Source of the DNA: Sinorhizobium fredii USDA 205
GTDB taxonomy: Bacteria > Pseudomonadota > Alphaproteobacteria > Rhizobiales > Rhizobiaceae
Direction: 5' to 3'
NCBI RefSeq assembly: GCF_001461695.1
Contig: NZ_AUTC01000001.1
Span: 1-64,000 of the forward strand
Length of the DNA stretch: 64,000 nt
The stretch's first letter is position 1. Each line of letters opens with the position of its first letter. The notes under the pieces were generated by a model that saw nothing but the letters and a program-made list of their open reading frames with translations, did not search any database and was not told the DNA's origin. Below are positions 8,546-17,114 of the stretch, piece after piece. Made by a program: the position numbers and the translations under genes.

Positions 8546-9118
8546 TCATCCTTTGATATTGGCGGCGTCGATCCAGCCAATATTTCCATCGTTGCGCCGA
8601 TAGACGATGTTCAGATCGTCCTTGCCGGGGCTGCGGAACATCAGCACCGGTTCGTCGGTCATGTCGAGCGCCATCACGGCGTTGGCGACGGACATCGTCC
8701 TCAATTGTTTCGTGGTTTCGGCAACGATGGTCGGTGCATAATCATCGGGAACTTCCTCATCCTCGAAAGGCACCGAGTCCATTACCATGTAGGCCACCTC
8801 GGCGGCATTCTGACCGTTGCCGTTGTGATGGTCCTTGAGCTTGCGCTTGTAGCGCCGGAGCCGCTTCTCGATGCGGTCCGAGGCCGCGTCAAAGGCCGCC
8901 TGTGGCTCGTTCGCCTGACCATTCGCCTGCAAGACCACGCCCGTATCGAGATGAAGCTTGCAGTCGGCGCTGAAGCGCGAGCCGGACTTTTCCACAGTGA
9001 CCTGGCTTGAATATCCTCCGTCGAAATATTTGGCTACGGCCTCACGGATCTGCTCGCCGATGCGCGAGCGAAACGATTCACCGATTTCCATATGTTTACC
9101 GGATACACGCACACTCAT
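8546..9118 (-). CDS. hpf: long-form ribosome hibernation promoting factor
   Basis: A 190 aa HPF/RaiA-type protein that binds the 30S decoding region. The long form has an extra C-terminal domain that dimerises ribosomes into inactive 100S particles. The N-terminal S30AE domain (1-105) starts MSVRVSGKHMEIGESF and contains DRIEKRLRRYKRKLKD. The C-terminal domain (about 130-190) includes SVANAVMALDMTDEPVLMF and NIVYRRNDGNIGWID. The start is the ATG at 9118; the upstream extension to 9331 is not conserved. Its place between rpoN and ptsN is widely conserved and links ribosome hibernation to nitrogen/PTS status. Confidence 0.93.
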   Translation of the reverse strand: MSVRVSGKHMEIGESFRSRIGEQIREAVAKYFDGGYSSQVTVEKSGSRFSADCKLHLDTGVVLQANGQANEPQAAFDAASDRIEKRLRRYKRKLKDHHNGNGQNAAEVAYMVMDSVPFEDEEVPDDYAPTIVAETTKQLRTMSVANAVMALDMTDEPVLMFRSPGKDDLNIVYRRNDGNIGWIDAANIKG

Positions 9119-9308
9119 GGAGTTTCCTCTCTCGTTCGTGACTTGCGTATCCAGTCTATTCCAAGCGCTTCCGTCATCCAAGCGTTTCAGCAAGGGTTCG
9201 ATCGGGTCGCTCGGAGCCGCCGAAGTGACGTGACGGCCTCGGCAATTCGCGGCGGCCTCATATCGCTTACGTCGCGGGGAGTCAATTGCGGCCGCGAAAA
9301 AACCGCAA

Positions 9309-10868
9309 TCAGAAGCCGGCTGCCTTGGCAAGGGCGCGCTTCTCGCGACGCCGCTGGACCGAGGAGGGGATGTTCATCGCCTCGCGATACTTGGCGACGG
9401 TGCGCCGTGCGATGTCGACGCCGGCTTGCTTGAGGACATCGACGATATCGTCGTCGGATAGCACGGCATCGGCGCGTTCCTGGCTGATCATCGTGCGGAT
9501 GCGGTGGCGAACGGATTCGGCCGAATGGGCATCTCCGTTCTCCGCCGAGCCGATCGAGACGGTGAAGAAATACTTCAGCTCGAAAAGGCCGCGCGGCGTC
9601 AGCATGTATTTGTTCGAGGTGACGCGGCTCACCGTCGATTCATGCATCTTGATGGCGTCGGCGACGATCCTGAGGTTCAGCGGGCGCAGGTGGGCGACGC
9701 CGTGCACCAGGAAGGCGTCCTGCTGCCGGACGATCTCGCTTGCGACCTTCAGGATCGTCCTGGCGCGCTGGTCGAGACTGCGCGTCAGCCAATTGGCGTT
9801 CTGCATGCATTCGCTGAGGAAGGCTTGCTCGGCGCTGTTCTTCTGGCTGTGGCGCGAAATCTCGGCAAAGTAGTCGTGATTGACGAGAACCCGTGGCAGT
9901 GCGTCGGGGTTGAGCTCGACCAGCCAGCCGCCATCCGGCGCCGAACGGACGACGACATCGGGAATGATCGCCTCGGTAACGCTGGTCTCGAAGCTTGTCC
10001 CCGGCTTCGGATCGAGCTTGCGGATTTCGGCGAGCATGTCGACGAGATCCTCCTCGTCGACCCCGCAGATCTTCTTGAGGCTCGCGAAGTCGCGGCGCGC
10101 CAGAAGTTCGAGATTGGCGACAAGTGCCTCCATGGCGGGATCGAGGCGATTGCGCAAGCGCAGCTGAATGGCGAGGCATTCGCTGAGCGTGCGGGCGAAG
10201 ACGCCGGGCGGATCGAACTGCTGCAGCACGAGAAGGACGCGCGTCACATCTGCCGCGCTCGTTCCAAGCCTTGCCGCCGTTTCAGTGACCTCCGCATGCA
10301 GATAGCCCGCTTCGTCGAGCTGGTCGATGAGATGCTGGGCAATCAGCCGGTCGGCGGGGGCGGAAAACGCAAATGCGACCTGCTCGAGCAGCGTCTCGCG
10401 CAGGGTCTTCCGGCCGGCGACGAAATCGTCGAGATCATATCCCTCGCCGTCGTCGCTGCCGCCGGCGCCCGGCATCGATTTCCATTGGCCGAGCAGTTCC
10501 GGTGCATCGGCGCGCTGCGGAGCCGTGTCGTCCTGGAAGACGTTGGCGAAGTCGGCATCGAGTTCGGCACTGAGCCGTTCGCCGGGACTTGTTGTGGTGC
10601 TGTCGTAGAGATCGCCTTGGTCGGCCGGCTCTTCCCCGCCGCCCAGTTCGGCGGCCAGGCCCGTCTCCTCGCGCTCGGGCCGATCCGAACCGAAACCCGC
10701 CTCATCGGCAGATTGAAATTCAAGCAGCGGATTTTTCTCGACTTCCTGGGCAATGAACTGGCCGAGTTCGAGATGCGTCATCTGAAGCAGCTGGATCGAC
10801 TGCATCAGTTGCGGCGTCATGACCAGCGACTGTGACTGTCGCAAATGAAGGCTGGCGGACAAAGCCAT
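9309..10868 (-). CDS. rpoN: RNA polymerase sigma-54 factor
   Basis: Sigma-54 (NtrA/RpoN) directs RNA polymerase to -24/-12 promoters and requires AAA+ activators such as NtrC, NifA or DctD. In rhizobia it is needed for nitrogen fixation, C4-dicarboxylate transport and nitrate use. Length is 519 aa. The N-terminal activator-interacting region is Gln/Leu-rich (LVMTPQLMQSIQLLQM), an acidic linker follows at ~50-110, then the core-binding domain and the C-terminal RpoN box ARRTVAKYR at residues 487-495. Putative lptB lies 142 bp upstream and hpf 190 bp downstream. The upstream gap contains TTCTTAATTGGCCC-type AT-rich sequence that may hold a promoter. Confidence 0.97.
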   Translation of the reverse strand: MALSASLHLRQSQSLVMTPQLMQSIQLLQMTHLELGQFIAQEVEKNPLLEFQSADEAGFGSDRPEREETGLAAELGGGEEPADQGDLYDSTTTSPGERLSAELDADFANVFQDDTAPQRADAPELLGQWKSMPGAGGSDDGEGYDLDDFVAGRKTLRETLLEQVAFAFSAPADRLIAQHLIDQLDEAGYLHAEVTETAARLGTSAADVTRVLLVLQQFDPPGVFARTLSECLAIQLRLRNRLDPAMEALVANLELLARRDFASLKKICGVDEEDLVDMLAEIRKLDPKPGTSFETSVTEAIIPDVVVRSAPDGGWLVELNPDALPRVLVNHDYFAEISRHSQKNSAEQAFLSECMQNANWLTRSLDQRARTILKVASEIVRQQDAFLVHGVAHLRPLNLRIVADAIKMHESTVSRVTSNKYMLTPRGLFELKYFFTVSIGSAENGDAHSAESVRHRIRTMISQERADAVLSDDDIVDVLKQAGVDIARRTVAKYREAMNIPSSVQRRREKRALAKAAGF

Positions 10869-11010
10869 GCTGACGCGAAACTCCCGTCATATCTCCGGGC
10901 CTGTCTTGCGTGGACGGGACCAATTCTTAATTGGCCCAAAAATTGCTTATTACTGGGATTTGGTCAAGCGCCCGGACGTTGCGAGCCCGCCAATTCGCCT
11001 GCACGCATCG

Positions 11011-11835
11011 TTACAGGCTGAAATTGTCTCCCAGATAGAGCCGGCGCACATCCGGATTGGTGACGATGTCGTTGGCACGGCCATGGGTCAGCACTTCGCC
11101 GGCATGGATGATGTAGGCGCGGTCGATCAGCCCGAGCGTCTCGCGGACGTTGTGATCGGTGATCAGGACGCCGATGCCGCGCGAGGTCAGATGCCGCACC
11201 AGCGCCTGGATATCGGCGACCGAGATCGGATCGACGCCCGCAAAGGGTTCGTCGAGCAGCATGAAGGTCGGGTCGGTCGCCAGTGCACGGGCGATTTCAA
11301 GGCGACGGCGTTCGCCGCCGGACAGCGCGATGGCCGGCGATTTGCGCAGATGCGTGATCGAGAATTCGCCCAGCAGGTCGTTCAGCTTGCTCTCGCGCCG
11401 ATCGACGTTCTTGTCGTGGATCTCGAGCACAGCGCGGATGTTTTCTTCGACGGTCAGCCCACGGAAGATCGAGGCTTCCTGCGGCAGGTACCCGACGCCG
11501 AGGCGCGCCCGGCGGTACATGGGCATGGAAGTCACGTCGTTGCCGTTGATCTCGATCGATCCCTCGTCGACCGGGACCAGCCCGGTGATCATGTAGAAGC
11601 AGGTCGTCTTGCCGGCGCCGTTCGGGCCGAGCAGGCCGACCGCCTCGCCGCGCCGCACGACCAGCGAGACGCCGTTGACGACGCGCCGCGAACGGTAGGA
11701 TTTCGTAAGCCCCCGGGCGATCAGCGTGCCGTCATAGCGCGCCTTGTCGACCGTCCGCGCAGCAACTGCCGCCGACGGCTTCTTGACCCGTTTGCGTTTG
11801 GGAAGAAAGGGAATCTGCACGTCCGAATCTTGCAT
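11011..11835 (-). CDS. lptB: LPS export ABC transporter ATP-binding protein LptB
   Basis: Cytoplasmic ATPase of the LptB2FGC machine that extracts LPS from the inner membrane. Visible motifs are Walker A GPNGAGKT, the Q-loop GYLPQEAS, signature LSGGERRR, Walker B FMLLDEPFAGVD and the H-loop TDHNVRE. At 274 aa it is longer than enterobacterial LptB because of a basic ~35-residue N-terminal extension (KRKRVKKPSAAVAARTVDK), common in alphaproteobacteria. The ATG at 11835 overlaps the lptA stop by one base, which means translational coupling. A TTG two bases upstream in the same frame is the only alternative. It was historically annotated as the ABC ORF next to rpoN. Confidence 0.95.
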   Translation of the reverse strand: MQDSDVQIPFLPKRKRVKKPSAAVAARTVDKARYDGTLIARGLTKSYRSRRVVNGVSLVVRRGEAVGLLGPNGAGKTTCFYMITGLVPVDEGSIEINGNDVTSMPMYRRARLGVGYLPQEASIFRGLTVEENIRAVLEIHDKNVDRRESKLNDLLGEFSITHLRKSPAIALSGGERRRLEIARALATDPTFMLLDEPFAGVDPISVADIQALVRHLTSRGIGVLITDHNVRETLGLIDRAYIIHAGEVLTHGRANDIVTNPDVRRLYLGDNFSL

Positions 11836-12401
11836 CAATTCTGCTTGCGGGACTGCGGATCGAGCTGAATCTGCACGCGACCTCCGCAGGCCTCGAGCTG
11901 GGCTTCGCCCGTATCCATTTGCACATTCAACTGGCAGCCGACGAAGACGTTCTTGCCCTCGGACAGAACGACCTTGTCGCCCTTGAGCACCAGGGTCTGG
12001 CGCGTCAGGTCGAAAGAGCCGGTGTCGGCGGTGGCCTGCTGCACGCCGGAATTCAGGAAGACCTGATTGCTGACCTCGATCCGGTCGATATCGGCATTGC
12101 CGCTGGTGACCGACGCGCCCTCGGTCGTCGCCTTGTAGAAGACGGTCATGCTGCCGGCCTGCAGCGTCGTCGTGCCCTGAACGACCTTCACATTGCCGGT
12201 GAAGATCGCTTTGCTTTCGGGGTCCTTGATCTCGAGCTTGTCGCTCTCGATCTGGATCGGCTTGTCATTGGAAAGCTGCAAGCCCTTCATGCGGCTGGAT
12301 GTGGCCTGCGCGAAGGCGCCGGATGCAATCATCAAAGCGCCGATCCCGGCGGCAGCCAGGGTGGCGGATACCTTAAAAGAAACGGTAGAAGTGACCGACA
12401 T
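11835..12401 (-). CDS. lptA: periplasmic LPS transport protein LptA (OstA-like)
   Basis: LptA forms the periplasmic bridge that passes LPS from LptC to LptD. The 188 aa precursor has a signal peptide with probable cleavage after AFA at residue 31. The OstA-type beta-jellyroll follows: PIQIESDKLEIKD, AIFTGNVKVVQG, TLQAGSMTVFY and LVLKGDKVVLSEG. The C-terminus is basic and Gln-rich. It sits 14 bp downstream of lptC and overlaps lptB by one base, making lptC-lptA-lptB a tight operon. No other lpt genes are in the window. Confidence 0.92.
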   Translation of the reverse strand: MSVTSTVSFKVSATLAAAGIGALMIASGAFAQATSSRMKGLQLSNDKPIQIESDKLEIKDPESKAIFTGNVKVVQGTTTLQAGSMTVFYKATTEGASVTSGNADIDRIEVSNQVFLNSGVQQATADTGSFDLTRQTLVLKGDKVVLSEGKNVFVGCQLNVQMDTGEAQLEACGGRVQIQLDPQSRKQN

Positions 12402-12415
12402 GGGTGCACCAGGTC

Positions 12416-13084
12416 CTATTTGGCGTTCTTGCGGATGGCGCTGGGTTCGACATTGACCCGGACCATGCCTTCGAATGTTACAATACGTCCCTTATCTGTC
12501 ATTCGCAGCGACTGCGCAATGATCGATCCGCCGTTCATGCTGATGGCAATCGGACGTTTCGTTTCCATCTCGCCGGCGTCGATATCCAGATAAGCCGACT
12601 GGAAATCGGCATTGACGCCATTATTCATCGAAATAGTGAACGGGGCGTTCATGTCGAGAGTATTTGCGCCGCGATCGTAAATGCCGCTTGTCGCGTCCAC
12701 CGTAGCGATCAGCGTGTCGTTGACCGGCATCTCGGCATGGATCTTCTCCAGCGTGATGATGTCGGGATTGGCGATGTCCTGCAGTGCGCGCTGGGCCTTC
12801 ATGGAATAGCTGATGTCCTGCCGGTTGCGGCCGGAAATCGCCGGGTTCTGCATGACGATCTTGCCGTTTTCGATCGTTGCGGTTTCGAGCTGCAGGTCCT
12901 CCGGCAGAAAGGCGCGGACGAAGGAAATTGCCGCGAAGACGAGGGCGATCACGCCGGCCGCGAACGGCAAGACGATCTTCAGGCGCTTCACCCGCGCGGA
13001 ATGGCGCGCCGCCGATGCATAGGCATCCGCAGAGGTCGTGCCCGAATCGGCAAAGACTTCAGGAAAGCGCGCTTGGTTCAGCAT
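12416..13084 (-). CDS. lptC: LPS export protein LptC
   Basis: Bitopic inner-membrane component that receives LPS from LptB2FG and hands it to LptA. The 222 aa product has one transmembrane helix at about 36-58 (IVLPFAAGVIALVFAAISFV) followed by a periplasmic OstA/YrbK-type domain (ISGRNRQDISYSMKAQRA, GIYDRGANTLDMNAPFTI). A TTG immediately before the ATG gives the same frame; ATG at 13084 is preferred. It is the first gene of the lptCAB-rpoN series here. No rnd (RNase D) gene, often found upstream in relatives, is present between it and the divergent sppA. Confidence 0.88.
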   Translation of the reverse strand: MLNQARFPEVFADSGTTSADAYASAARHSARVKRLKIVLPFAAGVIALVFAAISFVRAFLPEDLQLETATIENGKIVMQNPAISGRNRQDISYSMKAQRALQDIANPDIITLEKIHAEMPVNDTLIATVDATSGIYDRGANTLDMNAPFTISMNNGVNADFQSAYLDIDAGEMETKRPIAISMNGGSIIAQSLRMTDKGRIVTFEGMVRVNVEPSAIRKNAK

Positions 13085-13346
13085 CAAGGGCCCGTCGGTT
13101 TCGTTGGGTTCCTGCTATATATCCGCGGGATCCGCATTTACATACGATCGCGTAAGTCACGGCGAATATGGTTATTTTCTTGTCGTCCGGCAATGGAGCG
13201 GCAAAAACTTTGAAGGGACTGCGAAAAACGCGAGTTTTAGCTTTCCCCAGCCGCCAGCCGCGCCTATCTAGCCTGCCACCGCGGGCGCAGATAGCATGTT
13301 CCTGAGGAAACTGACAGGACCCGCGCCAAAATTTGGGAGATGCCCC

Positions 13347-14306
13347 ATGGACGAACTCGCCATTGCCGATCGCCGCAGCCTGCGCAGGAAGCTGAGCTTC
13401 TGGCGCTGGACGGCCGCTGCCATTCTCGTCCTTGGCGGTTTCGCACTCATTGCCTTTTCCGGCTGGACCGAGGTCAGCGAACGGGCCCGCGAGCACGTTG
13501 CGCGCGTCACGGTGTCCGGCGTCATCCAGGACAATCGGGAACTGGTCGAGAGGCTGGAGAGGATTGCCGAGAGTAAGTCCGCCAAGGCGCTGATCGTGAC
13601 GATATCGTCGCCGGGCGGCACCACCTATGGCGGCGAGGTGCTCTACAAGGCGATCCGCAAGGTCGCAGCCAAGAAGCCGGTCGTCGCCGATGTCCGGACG
13701 CTCGCGGCCTCGGCCGGCTACATGATCGCGCTCGCCGGCGATCGCATCGTCGCCGGCGAAACCTCCATCACCGGCTCGATCGGCGTCATCTTCCAGTATC
13801 CGCAGGTCAAGCAACTGATGGACAAGGTCGGCGTGTCGCTGGAGTCGATAAAGTCGCGGCCGCTGAAGGCCGAGCCCTCGCCGTTCCACCCGCCAAGCCC
13901 GGAGGCGAGGGCGATGATCCAGACGATGATCGACGACAGTTACAACTGGTTCGTCGATCTGGTGGCCGAGCGGCGCAAGCTGCCGCGGCCGGAGGCGCTG
14001 GCGCTGGCGGATGGCCGCATCTTCACCGGCCGCCAGGCCCTCCAGGGCAAACTCGTCGACACGATCGGCGGAGACGACGAGATCCGGGCTTTCCTCGCCG
14101 AGCGCAAGGTGTCGAAGGACCTGCCGGTGGTGGATTGGGAAGCGCCGGGCGGTTCCTTCCCCTTCGGGCTTTCGACGGTCGTCTCCAATTGGCTCAAGCT
14201 GTTGGGATATGATGCTTTTCCGGCCATGAACGGACTTGAAAAGGTCGGCGGCGACAAGTTGTTTCTTGACGGTCTTGTTTCGGTTTGGCAGGTTGATGCT
14301 CAATAA
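13347..14306 (+). CDS. sppA: signal peptide peptidase SppA (36K type)
   Basis: Membrane-anchored serine protease of the S49/ClpP-crotonase fold that degrades cleaved signal peptides. It is 319 aa, the short single-domain form. An N-terminal transmembrane helix lies at about 21-39. The core has LIVTISSPGGTTYGGEVLY and ASAGYMIALAGDRI, where Ser122 of SAGYMIA is the likely nucleophile, plus GSIGVIFQYP. The ATG at 13347 has a GGGAGA ribosome site 7 bp upstream; an in-frame ATG at 13296 lacks one. It is divergent from lptC across 262 bp with no recognisable gene and is followed by ihfB. Confidence 0.9.
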   Translation: MDELAIADRRSLRRKLSFWRWTAAAILVLGGFALIAFSGWTEVSERAREHVARVTVSGVIQDNRELVERLERIAESKSAKALIVTISSPGGTTYGGEVLYKAIRKVAAKKPVVADVRTLAASAGYMIALAGDRIVAGETSITGSIGVIFQYPQVKQLMDKVGVSLESIKSRPLKAEPSPFHPPSPEARAMIQTMIDDSYNWFVDLVAERRKLPRPEALALADGRIFTGRQALQGKLVDTIGGDDEIRAFLAERKVSKDLPVVDWEAPGGSFPFGLSTVVSNWLKLLGYDAFPAMNGLEKVGGDKLFLDGLVSVWQVDAQ

Positions 14307-14425
14307 TGAAGGCCGGATAAGTTGCCCTGAGGCGCGATGAGGCCCTCACCGTGTTCGGGACGTCCGGTGCGACCTTCCAAGCGTCACAAAGCAGACAGAA
14401 AAAGCAAAAAACCAAGGGGGCGAAA

Positions 14426-14728
14426 GTGATCAAGTCAGAACTGGTGCAGATTGTGGCCGCGCGCAATCCGCACCTCTATCACCGCGACGTCGAAAACATC
14501 GTCAATGCGGTCCTCGATGAGATCACTGATGCACTCGCAGCCGGGAACCGGGTCGAATTGCGCGGCTTCGGCGCCTTCTCGGTGAAGAACCGGCCGTCGC
14601 GCTCGGGCCGCAACCCGCGCACCGGCGATTCCGTCTTCGTCGAGGAGAAATGGGTGCCGTTCTTCAAGACCGGCAAGGAGCTGCGCGAGCGGCTCAATCC
14701 CGGCATGAACGACAAGGATGATGACTGA
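14426..14728 (+). CDS. ihfB: integration host factor subunit beta
   Basis: DNA-bending HU/IHF family protein (100 aa) that pairs with IhfA in recombination and at sigma-54 promoters. The family signature is [21 protein letters not shown], and the acidic tail is EDD-like (MNDKDDD). Translation should start at GTG 14426 ([11 protein letters not shown]), preceded by an AAGGGGG ribosome site; the longer in-frame ORF from 14351 is not conserved. It is downstream of sppA (119 bp) and upstream of a LapA-type protein, an order seen in other rhizobia. Co-occurrence with rpoN fits, since IHF assists many sigma-54 promoters, but that is genome-wide rather than local evidence. Confidence 0.95.
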   Translation: MIKSELVQIVAARNPHLYHRDVENIVNAVLDEITDALAAGNRVELRGFGAFSVKNRPSRSGRNPRTGDSVFVEEKWVPFFKTGKELRERLNPGMNDKDDD

Positions 14729-14851
14729 GCGAGAGGCGCATCGGCCAGGGCGGCCCGTTTCTCGCTAAGCGGCGAACGCCCCTCTCATTCCAATCTGCGC
14801 GCCGAGCCTGCCGAAGTGCAATCCGAGCCGGTGCCATAGCCGGAGCGGTGC

Positions 14852-15193
14852 ATGTTCAAGAAAATCGTCAACATCGTCGTGCTCGTACCGCTGGGGGTGG
14901 TTCTCATCGCCTTGAGCGTCGCCAACCGCCAGACCGTGACGCTGGCGCTCAATCCCTTCGATACGGCCGACAGCGTGCTTTCGGTATCCGCGCCCTTTTT
15001 CCTCTTCCTGTTTCTCGCACTCGTTGTCGGCCTGGTCCTCGGAGCGGCCGTGGTCTGGCTCAGCCAGGGAAAACACCGTCGCCGCGCGCGCAGCGAGGCT
15101 CATGAGGCGCTGAAGTGGCATCGCGAGGCGGAAAAGCACCGCAGCGAGGCCGAAAGGCTGGCACAGACGAACCTGCCGGCGCCGCAGAACTGA
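14852..15193 (+). CDS. LapA-domain small inner-membrane protein
   Basis: A 113 aa protein with two predicted transmembrane helices (about 5-24 and 49-71) and a basic, helical cytoplasmic tail rich in Arg, Glu and His (RARSEAHEALKWHREAEKHR). The pattern matches LapA/YciS (DUF1049) proteins, which in E. coli act with LapB in control of LPS synthesis via LpxC turnover. No lapB is adjacent, so this role is family inference. It lies 123 bp downstream of ihfB, possibly in one transcript. The coxG-like gene that follows is convergent. Confidence 0.75.
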   Translation: MFKKIVNIVVLVPLGVVLIALSVANRQTVTLALNPFDTADSVLSVSAPFFLFLFLALVVGLVLGAAVVWLSQGKHRRRARSEAHEALKWHREAEKHRSEAERLAQTNLPAPQN

Positions 15194-15214
15194 CGGACGC
15201 CGGCGCGCGGTGTT

Positions 15215-15673
15215 TCAGCTTGCCGCTTCGGCGGCGCCGCTGACTGCGAGGTTTAGATTGGCGAAGAACTGCTGCGCGAGCTTCTTGGCGGTCGAATCGA
15301 TCAGCCGAGATCCAAGCTGAGCAAGCTTGCCGCCGACTTCGGCCTTGACATCGTAGCTGAGCAGCGTTTCGTCGCTATCTTCGGCAAGCGTGACATCCGC
15401 ACCACCCTTGGCGAAGCCGGCGATGCCGCCCTTTCCCTCACCCGATATCGTATAGCTTTCGGGCGGGTTCAGGTTGGAGAGCGTGACCTTGCCGTTGAAC
15501 GTCGCCGAAACCGGGCCGATCTTGACCTTGACGACGGCAGCGAGTTCCGTCGGCGAGACCGATTCGATCGCCTGGCAGCCGGGAATGCAGCGCTTCAGGA
15601 TGTCGGGGTCGTTCAGGCATTGCCAAACCGCTTCGCGGCGTGCCGCGATCCGCTCTTCTCCGGTGATGTCCAT
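15215..15673 (-). CDS. CoxG family SRPBCC protein
   Basis: A 152 aa protein of the CoxG/carbon-monoxide-dehydrogenase subunit G family (START/SRPBCC fold). The typical opening MDITGEERIAARREAVWQCL is followed by LKRCIPGCQAIE, VKVKIGPVSATFNGKV and a C-terminal GGKLAQLGSRLIDSTAKKLA block. In Oligotropha, CoxG helps recruit CO dehydrogenase to the membrane. No molybdenum hydroxylase genes occur in this window, so the protein is an orphan here and its partner is unknown. It is convergent with the LapA-type gene. A RIME palindrome lies 17 bp upstream. Confidence 0.82.
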   Translation of the reverse strand: MDITGEERIAARREAVWQCLNDPDILKRCIPGCQAIESVSPTELAAVVKVKIGPVSATFNGKVTLSNLNPPESYTISGEGKGGIAGFAKGGADVTLAEDSDETLLSYDVKAEVGGKLAQLGSRLIDSTAKKLAQQFFANLNLAVSGAAEAAS

Positions 15674-15689
15674 AGAGCTTCCTCCCGTC

Positions 15690-15796
15690 TACTGCATGTC
15701 TCCTTAAATCCATCTCGATTTAAGGACAAAGACATGCGGCAATTTAAAAGTGCTACAGCGACCTTTGCGCGCCTGATAAGGCGCGCGGGCGTTGTG
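15690..15796 (-). repeat. RIME-type palindromic element, copy A
   Basis: About 107 bp made of two palindromes. The first has ACTGCATGTC...GACATGC flanks and a TTAAATC/GATTTAA core. The second has GCGCGCCT-GATA-AGGCGCGC framed by CTACAGCG and a decayed right end (GGCGTTGT). It is in reverse orientation relative to copies B and D. It occupies much of the 298 bp between coxG and the methyltransferase gene, where no gene is seen. Confidence 0.85.
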
Positions 15797-15971
15797 GTGA
15801 CGCCGCCGATCTTCGCAGACCGGAAACGGCTTTGCCAAGAGCATCCACGGTGCTATTGCACGCACTGAGCATGTCGCGCGTCCATCCGGGGCGCGGGCAA
15901 GGCGCATTCCGTCTGATTGCCGGGCGAGGGCGGGAAGTGCCGGGGGTCGAGCGAAATCCAAGGATCAGCGT

Positions 15972-17114
15972 GTGAAGGAAAAAGATCGTCGATCGAAGAA
16001 CGCCTCGGTCACGGCGGCGAAGGGACGGGGCGCGGAGGCGCGTGGCGGTCGTCACGAGCTAAGGCATCTATCGGCAAAGAGCGGCGCTCCCAAGGACAAG
16101 GCCGGCGGACTGGCGCCGCCCAAGACAGCGCCGCAGAAATCGGCGCGGCCCGCTGCACAGGAAAACACTCCGGTACGACCCGTTGAGCCGCGGAGCGGCG
16201 AGAAGCCGGCCGAGACGGTGCCGCTCATCCTCGAGACGATGCCGACCGCCGGCTACCACCTGATCGACAGCGGCGACGGCGAGAAGCTGGAACAGTACGG
16301 GCCCTATCGCATTGTCCGGCCCGAGGCTCAGGCGTTGTGGCCGAAAGCCTTGCCCGCTGCCGTCTGGGAAAAGGCCGATGCGATCTTCACCGGCGACACC
16401 GACGAGGACGGCATGGGGCGCTGGCGCTTCCCGCGCGAGGCGCTGGGAGAGACCTGGCCGATGCAGCTTCTCGATACGGATTTCCTTGGCCGCTTCACGT
16501 CCTTCCGCCATGTCGGCGTGTTCCCCGAACAGCTTGCCCACTGGTCCTGGATGAAGGATCAGGTAGGGTCGGCCGGCCGGCCGCTGAAGGTGCTCAACCT
16601 TTTCGGCTACACCGGCGTCGCCTCGCTGGTCGCCGCAAAGGCGGGCGCCGAGGTGACCCATGTCGATGCCTCGAAGAAGGCGATCGGCTGGGCACGCGAG
16701 AACCAGGCCATGGCGCGGGCCGAAAAACTGCCGATCCGCTGGATCTGCGACGACGCCATGAAGTTCATCCAGCGCGAGGAACGTCGCGGCAGCCGCTACG
16801 ACATTATCCTGACCGACCCGCCCAAGTTCGGCCGGGGACCGAACGGCGAGGTCTGGCAGCTTTTCGATCATCTGGCGGCGATGCTCGACATTTGCCGCGA
16901 AATCCTGTCGCCAGAGGCCCGCGGCCTAGTGCTCACCGCCTATTCCATCCGCGCCAGCTTCTATTCGATCCACGAGCTCATGCGCGAGACGATGCGCGGG
17001 CGCGGCGGCCGGGTGGAATCGGGCGAACTCATCATCCGCGAGGGCGGTCTCGACGGCAAAACGCCGGGCCGGGCGCTGTCCACCTCCCTCTTCAGCCGCT
17101 GGGTACCCAAATGA
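15972..17114 (+). CDS. class I SAM-dependent (rRNA) methyltransferase
   Basis: A 380 aa methyltransferase resembling the RlmI/RlmK-like (COG1092) group. The N-terminal ~80 residues are basic, Lys/Arg/Pro-rich and probably disordered. Residues ~90-190 form a family-specific domain (LEQYGPYRIVRPEAQALW). The Rossmann domain has SAM motif I NLFGYTGVASLVAAKAG, an acidic HVDASKKA loop and the DPPKFGRG catalytic motif. Translation probably starts at GTG 15972. Its stop overlaps the next gene's ATG (ATGA), so it is coupled to the SpoU-type methyltransferase and then lspA. The rRNA site cannot be predicted from the sequence. Confidence 0.85.
   Translation: MKEKDRRSKNASVTAAKGRGAEARGGRHELRHLSAKSGAPKDKAGGLAPPKTAPQKSARPAAQENTPVRPVEPRSGEKPAETVPLILETMPTAGYHLIDSGDGEKLEQYGPYRIVRPEAQALWPKALPAAVWEKADAIFTGDTDEDGMGRWRFPREALGETWPMQLLDTDFLGRFTSFRHVGVFPEQLAHWSWMKDQVGSAGRPLKVLNLFGYTGVASLVAAKAGAEVTHVDASKKAIGWARENQAMARAEKLPIRWICDDAMKFIQREERRGSRYDIILTDPPKFGRGPNGEVWQLFDHLAAMLDICREILSPEARGLVLTAYSIRASFYSIHELMRETMRGRGGRVESGELIIREGGLDGKTPGRALSTSLFSRWVPK

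Noticed and set aside
13059..14303. Minus-strand 414-codon frame over sppA
   Set aside because: It is antisense to sppA, whose protease motifs are evident; shadow composition.
16337..17110. Long N-terminal extension of the SpoU methyltransferase
   Set aside because: The region is the preceding methyltransferase read in another frame; the family start is at 17111.
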